Below, in pieces: positions 8,321 to 15,175 of a stretch of DNA of 42,253 bases. The position numbers were made by a program, and so were the translations under genes. Source of the stretch: Sandaracinaceae bacterium (GTDB lineage Bacteria; Myxococcota_A; Polyangia; Polyangiales; Sandaracinaceae); contig JAVJQK010000009.1 of the NCBI GenBank assembly GCA_040218145.1, positions 1 to 42,253 on the forward strand. Direction: 5' to 3'. The notes beneath the pieces are model-generated. The model was not told the DNA's origin. It did not search any database and saw nothing but the letters and a program-made list of their open reading frames with translations. Every line of letters begins with the position of its first letter. Within the stretch, counting starts at the first letter, position 1.

Positions 8321-9136
8321 ATGGTAACCCGACTTCACAGATTCGTGGCCGTTGACGGCACCGCGTTCCCAGAGGGGCAAGACCGACCTCTCGGAGTTCA
8401 GGTGTGGCTGCCGGACGTCTATGAGGCGTTCGTCACTCGGGTGTTTCACAGGATGCGCTCGAATCCGGTCGCCCGCGCGCTCCTCGCCGACCTGCGCAGG
8501 GATATTGAGATTCGTCCCTGGCCAGATCACGCCCGTCTCAACTCGACTTGCAATCCAGTCGACGTGAGGAACGCGACGGTAGCGGGGCACGGAGTCCCTC
8601 AGTGCTTCAATCCAGTGCCGGAGTGCCTCGGCACGGGCCGCGGTACGGAGGCAACTATCGAGTTCACTCCACAGATCTTCCCGCGGCTCGGACCGTTCGG
8701 GCATCGCCGAGTCGACGGATGGATCTTGGTCACGGTGGACGAGGTGCTGCTGCACGAACTCGTTCACGCGGACCAGATGGGGTGGGGGGCAGAGGCATAC
8801 TCGCGGGTGGCGGGCCAGTATCAGACGCTCGGTGAGTTCTGCGCGGTCTGGGTCACCAACGTCTACCGTTCCTATCTGGGTCGCTGTCCGCGCTTGGGGC
8901 ATGATGGTGGACCTTGGTCACGAGCGAGAGGGGACATCATGAATCCCTTCACCTACGACAAGATGACTCGACACGAGAAGGACCTCCTCCACGAACTGCA
9001 TGCGATCCACCCGAGCCTGTTCAACGCCATTGGCAACCTCGCGCCCAACTCCTTCTCGCGCAATCCGTTTCGCGACTACCTTCGGCGCCTACGCGGACGA
9101 CCGACGATGCCCGTGAGATCCAGTCCGAGGGGATGA
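8321..9136 (+). CDS. Putative zinc metallopeptidase (HELVH), possible secreted effector
   Basis: 271 residues, no signal peptide or membrane segment. A zincin motif HELVH lies at 145-149, preceded by hydrophobic VDEVLL and followed by A-D-Q. About 22 residues later GEFCAVWVTNVYRS (171-184) supplies a plausible third ligand, E172. The arrangement HExxH...E-F-x-A-V-x-x-T-N resembles M91-like and other stand-alone toxin metallopeptidases. A short basic C-terminus ends the protein. Base composition is visibly less GC-rich than the flanking genes, with AT-ending codons more frequent, as is common for effectors and acquired genes. It is divergent from the Cys-rich lipoproteins and two genes from vgrG. 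Peptidase activity and T6SS delivery are inferences. GTG codons shortly downstream of ATG 8321 are alternative starts, given the tight divergent spacing. Confidence 0.8.
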   Translation: MVTRLHRFVAVDGTAFPEGQDRPLGVQVWLPDVYEAFVTRVFHRMRSNPVARALLADLRRDIEIRPWPDHARLNSTCNPVDVRNATVAGHGVPQCFNPVPECLGTGRGTEATIEFTPQIFPRLGPFGHRRVDGWILVTVDEVLLHELVHADQMGWGAEAYSRVAGQYQTLGEFCAVWVTNVYRSYLGRCPRLGHDGGPWSRARGDIMNPFTYDKMTRHEKDLLHELHAIHPSLFNAIGNLAPNSFSRNPFRDYLRRLRGRPTMPVRSSPRG

Positions 9137-9167
9137 GCTCGCCAGCCGCGCGCGCGGACTGACAGGG

Positions 9168-9198
9168 CGCCGACGTCGCGATGACGGTTGCGTCGGCG
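9168..9198. terminator. Possible hairpin terminator after the metallopeptidase gene
   Basis: CGCCGACG (9168-9175) and CGTCGGCG (9191-9198) form a perfect 8-bp inverted repeat with a 15-base loop, starting 31 bases after the metallopeptidase stop. No T-tract follows, so if it terminates transcription it is not a textbook intrinsic terminator. In such GC-rich DNA an 8-bp repeat can occur by chance. Confidence 0.3.
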
Positions 9199-9269
9199 AT
9201 GTCGCGTTCCGAAGGCGATGCTCGAGTCCCGACAGGCAGTTCGCACAGCCGATCACCGTTGGCCCCGGC

Positions 9270-9707
9270 TCACCGCGCCGCTCGGTGCACCCAGAGCCAG
9301 AAGAGCACCCAGGCGACGCAGAGGCCGCCGAGGATGAGCAGGATCATCAGCTCGGGTGGGGCGGCGGGGCCCGTGATGAGGAGGGACACGAGGAGCGCGA
9401 GGGGGGCCAGCGCGCCCTTCAGCAGGTTCACGACGGCCGAGGCGCGCAGCAGTCGGGGAGCCCCGGGCTTGCGGAGGAGGTAGCGCGCGGCGGCGAACGC
9501 GTGGAAGGCGTTGTCGAGGAGCGCGAGGAGAGGGAACAGGGCCATCCATGCGGCGCTGGGCGCGCTCGCGAACGCGACGACGAGCGCGAGCTGCGTGAGC
9601 GCGGCTACGGCGGCGAAGAGCGCCCACACGAGCAGCGCGGGCCGGAGGAGGAAGGGCGGCGAGGGGCCTTCCGAGGGAGATGCGGTGGCGGTCACGGAGC
9701 CCCTCAT
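9270..9707 (-). CDS. Small four-helix integral membrane protein of unknown function
   Basis: 145 residues with about four hydrophobic helices: PALLVWALFAAVAALTQLAL, AAWMALFPLLALLDNAFHAF, VVNLLKGALAPLALLVSLLI and ELMILLILGGLCVAWVLFWL. A short polar N-terminus and a basic C-terminus (VHRAAR) flank them. ATG 9707 is preceded by GAGG at good spacing. The protein is divergent from the pectate-lyase-like gene, 87 bases away. No catalytic motif is visible and I recognise no family. Confidence 0.72.
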   Translation of the reverse strand: MRGSVTATASPSEGPSPPFLLRPALLVWALFAAVAALTQLALVVAFASAPSAAWMALFPLLALLDNAFHAFAAARYLLRKPGAPRLLRASAVVNLLKGALAPLALLVSLLITGPAAPPELMILLILGGLCVAWVLFWLWVHRAAR

Positions 9708-9794
9708 CGCCGGACCTCACCCGCGGTTGCGTGAGTTCCGTACGGCGTACGATTCCGGGCGCTCCGGCGCGGAGGTGAGCCGCTATCGTCTGGC

Positions 9795-11240
9795 ATGGCT
9801 CTCCGCGTCCTCTTCGCGCTCGCCCTCCTCGGATTCGTCGGCTGCCAAGGTGAGGTGGTCGCAGAAGGCGACGCCGCGTCGCCCGACGGCAGCGCCCACC
9901 GACCCGACTCCGGGGGCCGCGACGCGAGCGAGCCGCCAGCGGACGCGAGCACCGCCGACGCCGACACGCCGGACTCCGGGACGGTGATCGCCGAAGACCT
10001 GCGCGCGTTCCCGGGCGCGGTCGGCTTCGGCAAGGACACGACCGGGGGGCGAGGCGGGCGCGCGGTCTACGTGACCAACCTCGACGACTCGGGGGAGGGC
10101 AGCCTGCGCGACGCGCTGCAGATGACCGGGCCTCGCACGGTGGTGTTCCGGGTGGGCGGCACCATCGACGCGAACTCGCCGCTGACGATCAGCGCGGACA
10201 ACGGCGACGTGACGATCGCCGGACAGACGGCGCCGGGGGACGGCATCGCCATCCGCGGCGCGGAGCTGCGCGTGCTCGCGTCGAACGTCATCGTCCGCTA
10301 CCTGCGCATCCGACCGGGCCCCGACACGACGGGCTCGAACGAGGACGGCCTGCGCATCATCGCCTACAGCGGGCGCCTGGTGGAGGACGTCATCGTCGAT
10401 CACTGCAGCATCACGTGGGCGAAGGACGAGGTCTTCGCGGTCGGCGGCATCGGCGCTGGGACGCGTGTCCAGGACGTCACGGTGCAGAACACGATCATGG
10501 GCGAGAACATCGACACGCAGTACGGTTTGCTGCTCTGGAATCGCGCCACGAACATCACCGTCTACGGGAACTACTTCGTGCACAACAAGGAGCGCAACAT
10601 CCGCTCGTCGACGTGCACGTCCACCTTCGAGATGGTCAACAACGTCGTCTACAGCTACGTGGCCGCGACGCGCCCGACCTACGAGAACGTGTTCGACGTG
10701 ATCGGGAACGTGTTCATCACCAACCCCGCGGTGACGGACCGCTTCCAGACGGTGCGGCTCGAGGCGTCGACCAACAACTGCCCCGACGGGATGATCGAGC
10801 GGACCCGCGCGCACATCAGCGACAACATCCTGGACGACGGGGTGGCCACGGTGTCGGGCAACCTCGACCCCTACCTCGAGAGCGCGCCGACGCAGGACTC
10901 CGGGCTGGTGGCGCGGCCCGCGAGCGAGGTCGCGGAGTGGGTCTACGCGGACGTCGGCGCGACGTTCCCCGCGCGCGACGCGGCCGACGCCCGCGTGATC
11001 GAGCACGCGCGCACGCGCACCGGAGAGTTCCTTCGCTCGCCAGCGGACGTGGGCGGCTACCCGGCGCTGGCGGGCGGCGAGCCGTACCCCGACGACGACG
11101 CGGACGGGATGGACGACGAGTGGGAGGCGCGCGTCGGCCTCGACCCGAGCGACGGCGCCGACGGCGCGACCGACCGCGACGGCGACGGCTACACGAACCT
11201 CGAGGAGTTCCTGCACCGCCTGGTCGACCGCACGCTCTGA
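9795..11240 (+). CDS. Lipidated pectate-lyase-like (PL1-type) beta-helix protein with Ca-binding tail
   Basis: 481 residues. The signal MALRVLFALALLGFVGC suggests lipidation at C17. An Asp/Ala/Gly/Ser-rich linker (20-65) leads to a right-handed beta-helix. PL1-like landmarks are GGRGGRAVYVTNLDDSGEGS, VVFRVGGTI, VTIAGQTAPGDGIAIRG, NVIVRYLRIRPG and DHCSITWAKDE. The tail (about 425-470) has two Asp-rich loops, DDDADGMDDEWE and DRDGDGYTNLEEF, like thrombospondin type 3 or EF-hand calcium sites. PL1 enzymes cleave pectate by beta-elimination with calcium. Here the strands fit, but I cannot confirm the catalytic Arg, so polysaccharide lyase is the likely class rather than a proven activity. The GGAGGTGA upstream lies about 17 bases from ATG, longer than ideal. 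Confidence 0.88.
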   Translation: MALRVLFALALLGFVGCQGEVVAEGDAASPDGSAHRPDSGGRDASEPPADASTADADTPDSGTVIAEDLRAFPGAVGFGKDTTGGRGGRAVYVTNLDDSGEGSLRDALQMTGPRTVVFRVGGTIDANSPLTISADNGDVTIAGQTAPGDGIAIRGAELRVLASNVIVRYLRIRPGPDTTGSNEDGLRIIAYSGRLVEDVIVDHCSITWAKDEVFAVGGIGAGTRVQDVTVQNTIMGENIDTQYGLLLWNRATNITVYGNYFVHNKERNIRSSTCTSTFEMVNNVVYSYVAATRPTYENVFDVIGNVFITNPAVTDRFQTVRLEASTNNCPDGMIERTRAHISDNILDDGVATVSGNLDPYLESAPTQDSGLVARPASEVAEWVYADVGATFPARDAADARVIEHARTRTGEFLRSPADVGGYPALAGGEPYPDDDADGMDDEWEARVGLDPSDGADGATDRDGDGYTNLEEFLHRLVDRTL

Positions 11241-11317
11241 GCCCCCCGCAGCTCGCTGACGTACGTCATTGACGTCTGTCGGTGACATGTGTCAGCGTTC
11301 CGGCTCGGAGGGCGCGC

Positions 11318-12070
11318 ATGGGGGGAGGCGTTGACGGCCTGCTGCAGATCGTGGGGATCTCCCTGGCGATCTCGTTCGTGACGTTCTGGGGCTTCGGCGG
11401 CCTGGTGCACTGGTGGTTCTACGTGCGCCGTCGCTCCGACGCCGCCCGGTGGAAGGTGCAGCCCGAGCGCTTCCTCAGGCCGCGGCTCTTCCGCGAGGCG
11501 TTCTGGCTGGGCTCGCTCAACATGGGCATCGGGGCCGTCGTCGGGGGCGTCTTCGCCTGGCACGTGGCGCGGGGCGGCTGGTCGACGCTCTACTTCGATC
11601 CGCTCGAGCACGGCCCCGCGTGGCTCGTGGTGAGCGCGCTCGCCACGTACTTCGTGATCGACGCGGGGCTCTACTACAGCCACCGCGCCTTCCACGGGCG
11701 CTGGCTCTTCAAGCACGTGCACCGCTGGCACCACCGCTACACGGCGCCCGTCATCTTCACGACCACGGCCGTGCACCCGGTGGAGTTCCTGGTCTTCCAG
11801 GCGTTCGTGATGCTCCCCGTGGTCGTCGTCCCGGTGCACTGGGCCGTCTACCTGCTGGTCGTCGCGTACACGTACCTGATCGGCATGATCGACCACTGCG
11901 GCGTGCGCGTCCGCTGGCCGTTGCCGCTGCACTCCGGCAACGACTTCCACGACGACCACCACGTCTACTTCCACTGCAACTACGGCCACCACACGCAGAT
12001 CTTCGATCACGTCCACGGCACGGCGCGGCGTGAGGTGCCCGCCGCGGGAGCGAGCCATGAAGCTCTCTGA
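11318..12070 (+). CDS. Fatty acid hydroxylase / sterol desaturase superfamily membrane di-iron enzyme
   Basis: 250-residue polytopic membrane protein with the full set of histidine boxes: H122-x3-H126, H135-RW-H138-H139, and HDDHH (211-215) with H224/H225. These ligate the di-iron centre of the ERG3/ERG25/FA-hydroxylase superfamily. ATG 11318 follows CGGAGGG at six bases; a GTG at 11282 is in frame but less well placed. Superfamily members hydroxylate or desaturate sterols and lipids using O2. The next gene overlaps its end by 14 bases, and a Rieske-SCP2 fusion follows, which favours a sterol or sterol-like substrate. Substrate and partner reductase are not encoded here. Family assignment is firm; the sterol link is inference. 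Confidence 0.92.
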   Translation: MGGGVDGLLQIVGISLAISFVTFWGFGGLVHWWFYVRRRSDAARWKVQPERFLRPRLFREAFWLGSLNMGIGAVVGGVFAWHVARGGWSTLYFDPLEHGPAWLVVSALATYFVIDAGLYYSHRAFHGRWLFKHVHRWHHRYTAPVIFTTTAVHPVEFLVFQAFVMLPVVVVPVHWAVYLLVVAYTYLIGMIDHCGVRVRWPLPLHSGNDFHDDHHVYFHCNYGHHTQIFDHVHGTARREVPAAGASHEAL

Positions 12071-13028
12071 GCTCGTCACGTTCAGCAGCCCGCTCGAGCG
12101 GCCGCTCCACTTCCTGGCGCTGGAGCTGGCGGTGCTCGCCTGCACGGCGCTCGTGCTCGCGCACGCCATCGCGCGCTACCGGGCGGGAGACCGGCGCCAC
12201 CTGTTCCAGTGGCTCGTCATCACGTCGTACGGCGTGCAGATGGAGCTGCTCGCGTTCAACTTCCTCGACAACTACGCGCACGCGGAGTTCACGGTCCAGC
12301 TCTACGCCGGGCAGCTCCCGCTCTACGTGACCGGGCTGTACGGGAGCTTCCTCTACACGGGCCTGAAGGTCGCCGAGCGCATGGGCGTGCACCCCGTCGC
12401 CGAGGCCCTGCTCGCGGGCTTCGCGATGTTCCTGATCGACGTGCCCTTCGACATCGCCGGGGTCGCGCTCGGGTGGTGGACCTGGATGGACACCGACCCG
12501 GTGCTCGCCCACCGCTGGCTCGGCGTCCCGGTGACCTCGTACTACTGGTACCTCGCGTTCGGCGCGGTGGCGGCGGGGCTCTGCCGGCTCGCGTGGCCCA
12601 GGCTCGAGGGGCGCCCCTTCGCGGTCGCCGCCGGGCTCGCGCTGGTCGCGGGCTCGCTGGTCATCGTCTTCGGCGTGCTCGCGTTCCTCCCCTTCCACGG
12701 GCTGCACGCGCTCGGTCTGTCGCACGGCGCCCTCGTCGCGCTCCACGCCGCGGTCTGCGTGGCGCTCGCGTTTCTCCTGCGCGGCACGCCCACGCGCGCC
12801 CACCCGCTCATCGTCGCGGTGGTGGGCATCCTCCCGGGCGCGATGATCGCGGTGATGCTTGCGTGCGCGCTCGACGGCGCGATGTCCGATCCCTGGCTGC
12901 GGCTCGGGGCTTCCGTCGCGGCGCTGCTCGGGCTCGCCGCGCTGCTCCGTGTGCTCCCGTTGCGCCGCGCCGCGAGCGCGCCCTCCGTCCCCGTGCCTCG
13001 CGCGCACGCCGAGGCCCCCGCCGAATGA
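12057..13028 (+). CDS. Polytopic membrane protein of the putative sterol-modification operon
   Basis: 323 residues with about eight hydrophobic helices and short loops. ATG 12057 lies inside the end of the hydroxylase gene (14-base overlap) with GGGAG upstream. Distinctive segments are MELLAFNFLDNYAHAEF, FLIDVPFDIAGVALGWWTWMD (part) with a following D-P, and VPVTSYYWY. These aromatic and acidic in-membrane motifs look functional. They remind me of an uncharacterised family also found in eukaryotes (DUF7802 as I recall), but I cannot confirm this. It may be a lipid or sterol transporter, a cofactor-binding partner of the hydroxylase, or an isomerase-like enzyme. The Rieske gene starts nine bases after its stop, so the three genes form one operon. 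Confidence 0.82.
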   Translation: MKLSELVTFSSPLERPLHFLALELAVLACTALVLAHAIARYRAGDRRHLFQWLVITSYGVQMELLAFNFLDNYAHAEFTVQLYAGQLPLYVTGLYGSFLYTGLKVAERMGVHPVAEALLAGFAMFLIDVPFDIAGVALGWWTWMDTDPVLAHRWLGVPVTSYYWYLAFGAVAAGLCRLAWPRLEGRPFAVAAGLALVAGSLVIVFGVLAFLPFHGLHALGLSHGALVALHAAVCVALAFLLRGTPTRAHPLIVAVVGILPGAMIAVMLACALDGAMSDPWLRLGASVAALLGLAALLRVLPLRRAASAPSVPVPRAHAEAPAE

Positions 13029-13037
13029 GGTGACGCG

Positions 13038-14510
13038 ATGAGCCCCGATCCCCGCTTCCCGTTCCCGAGCTACCCGAAGGGCTGGTTCGCGGTGGCCTTC
13101 TCGGACGACGTCGGCCGCGGCGAGGTCAGGCGCCTGCACTACTTCGGACGCGAGCTGATCGCGTTCCGCGGCGAGTCGGGTCGTGTCACCGTCGCGGGCG
13201 CGCACTGCCCACACCTCGGCGCCCACCTCGGGCACGGCGGCGTCGTCGACGGGGACACGATCCGTTGCCCCTTCCACGGCTGGCGGTTCGAGGGGGACGG
13301 GCGCTGCGCACACATCCCGTACAGCGCGCACGTGCCCCCCAAGGCGCAGCTCGACGCGTGGCCCGCGGTGGAGCAAGGCGGCGTGATCTTCGCGTTCCAC
13401 GACCCGAGCGGCGGCGCCCCGTGGCCTCTGCCCGAGCACGAGGACGAGGGCTGGACGTCGGCGCGGACGGTGATCTGGCGTGGGCTGCGCACCCACCCGC
13501 AGGAGGTCTTCGAGAACACGGTGGACATCGCGCACCTGGACCCGGTGCATGGCGGCCGAGGCGCGCGCCTGATGGGGCCGCCGCGCCGCGAGGCGGAGCG
13601 CATGTGGGTCGACCTCGAGTTCGAGGCGTCGGGTGACATCGTCGGCATGCCCGGCTCGATCAACGACGTCGCGCTCTTCGTCACGATGGTGGGCCTCGGC
13701 TGGGTGCGCGTCGAGACGCACGTGCGCAACGTGGACGTGTTCGCCCGCCAGCGCATCCTCGTCACGCCCGTCGACGAGACGTGCGTCGACATCCGCGGCG
13801 TGGTGCAGGTCCGCGAGACGGACGACCCGGCGTTCACGGAGGAGCTCGCGCGGCTCTTCTTCGACGCCTACGTGGAGGACTTCGCGAAGGACTTCCCGAT
13901 CTGGGAGCACAAGCGCTACCTGACGCGACCGCGCATCGCGAAAGGCGACGGACCCATCGGCACGTACCGGAAGTGGTGCGAGCAGTTCTATGCGTCGGCG
14001 ACGGCTGCGTCTGCCAACGCGCCGCATGTCTCGGCCACGCGCCTGCGTGCGTCGGCGGTCCGCGCCCTCGCGCCGATGCGCGCCGGGCTCGAGCGCTTGT
14101 GGGGTGGGCTGCGCCCATCGCGAGAGCCGCTGCCTTCGAGCGCGCCGCGCGCGCCCGCCGTCGCCTCGCCGCCGAAGAAGGCGCAGCCCGTAGAGAGCGC
14201 GCGCGAGTATCGCGAGACCTTGCCCGAGCGCTTCGCCCCGAGCGCGGCGCGAGGCGTGGACGCCGTCTTTCAGTGGGAGCTCGGCGGCGAGGGCGGCGAG
14301 ACCTTCCACGCCGAGGTGCGCGACGGCCGGCTCGAGGTGGCGCTCGGCCCGCACCCGCGCCCGACCACGACGCTCATCATGCCGGCCGAGGACTACGTGC
14401 GGGTGGTCAACGGCGAGCTGGACGGGACGGCGGCGTTCACCACCGGGCGCGGCAAGGTGCGCGGGAGCCTGCAGATGGCGATGAAGATGCGGCGGCTCTT
14501 CCCGGCCTGA
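13038..14510 (+). CDS. Rieske oxygenase fused to an SCP2 sterol-binding domain
   Basis: 490 residues. The Rieske [2Fe-2S] ligands are C57-x-H59 and C77-x2-H80 (CPHLGAHLGHGG; CPFHGWRF). The mononuclear iron region reads N160-x2-D163-x2-H166-x4-H171. The segment WEHKRYLTRP followed by DGPIGTYRKWCEQFY matches the DAF-36/Neverland and KshA class acting on sterols and steroids. A Pro/Ala-rich linker (about 335-390) joins a C-terminal SCP2-like domain (about 391-490; TTTLIMPAEDYVRVVNGELD, GRGKVRGSLQMAMKMRRLFP). SCP2 domains bind sterols and lipids. The fusion would tether substrate to oxygenase, an uncommon layout to my knowledge. GAGGTGA precedes ATG 13038. The stop codon abuts that of the convergent TetR gene. 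Confidence 0.92.
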   Translation: MSPDPRFPFPSYPKGWFAVAFSDDVGRGEVRRLHYFGRELIAFRGESGRVTVAGAHCPHLGAHLGHGGVVDGDTIRCPFHGWRFEGDGRCAHIPYSAHVPPKAQLDAWPAVEQGGVIFAFHDPSGGAPWPLPEHEDEGWTSARTVIWRGLRTHPQEVFENTVDIAHLDPVHGGRGARLMGPPRREAERMWVDLEFEASGDIVGMPGSINDVALFVTMVGLGWVRVETHVRNVDVFARQRILVTPVDETCVDIRGVVQVRETDDPAFTEELARLFFDAYVEDFAKDFPIWEHKRYLTRPRIAKGDGPIGTYRKWCEQFYASATAASANAPHVSATRLRASAVRALAPMRAGLERLWGGLRPSREPLPSSAPRAPAVASPPKKAQPVESAREYRETLPERFAPSAARGVDAVFQWELGGEGGETFHAEVRDGRLEVALGPHPRPTTTLIMPAEDYVRVVNGELDGTAAFTTGRGKVRGSLQMAMKMRRLFPA

Positions 14511-15110
14511 TCAGCGCGCGCGGGCGCCGTTCCAGAACAGCTCCGCCACCACGTCCAGCGTGGTCCGCAGCCCGAGCGAGCGGTTGCCGTACCACGCGAG
14601 CAGCGCGGCCAGGATGTGACCCAGGTACAGGTCGCTGAGGATCTCGGCCGGCATGCGCCCCTCGATCTCACCGCGGTCGGTTGCCGCGCGGAAGCGCGCC
14701 GCCAGCTCGCGCCGCATCCGGGTCGCCTCCCGGTCCTCCATCGTCGTGGCCGCGAAGCGCAGCGCGGCCCCCGCCACCTCGGGCAGGAGCTGCGGGTCGG
14801 GCTCCCAGATCGCGGTGAGCTGCGCGTTGAGCACGCGGAGCACGTCGCTGATGGGAGCGTCCTCGGGCAGCGCCTCGAGCGCGTCGCAGACGACGTCCTC
14901 GGTCTCGCGCATGCGCTCGAGGAGCACGTGCTCCTTGGTGGGGAAGTGGAAGTAGAAGCTGCCGCGGCTCACGCCGGCCGCGGTCGCGATGTCGTCGACG
15001 CGGCAGGGCTGCACGCCGTCGCGCCGAAAGACCTCGAGGGCGCACTCGTAGAGGCGCCGTCGCGTGCGTTCGCGTTGCTGCTCGCGGGTCGCCATCGCTT
15101 CGCCGACCAT
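14511..15110 (-). CDS. TetR-family transcriptional regulator
   Basis: 199 residues from ATG 15110 (or 194 from ATG 15095; neither has a strong ribosome site). The N-terminal HTH is typical: RRRLYECALEVFRRDGV then VDDIATAAGVSRGSFYFHFP. The all-helical C-terminal ligand domain ends with a hydrophobic helix LYLGHILAALLAWYG. TetR proteins usually repress neighbouring genes until a small ligand binds. It converges on the Rieske gene with touching stop codons (TGATCA), so it does not share that operon's promoter. Regulation of the sterol-type operon by this protein is plausible from proximity only. Confidence 0.93.
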   Translation of the reverse strand: MVGEAMATREQQRERTRRRLYECALEVFRRDGVQPCRVDDIATAAGVSRGSFYFHFPTKEHVLLERMRETEDVVCDALEALPEDAPISDVLRVLNAQLTAIWEPDPQLLPEVAGAALRFAATTMEDREATRMRRELAARFRAATDRGEIEGRMPAEILSDLYLGHILAALLAWYGNRSLGLRTTLDVVAELFWNGARAR

Positions 15111-15175
15111 CCCCGCGAACGCACCGCCGTGTCAACGTCGCGGAGGGCGGCGCGAGCGTCGAGTGCTCGCGGCGC

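Noticed and set aside
11757-14354. 865-codon minus frame opposite the hydroxylase/Rieske operon
   Set aside because: Arg/His/Glu-rich shadow; the + strand carries three recognisable proteins.
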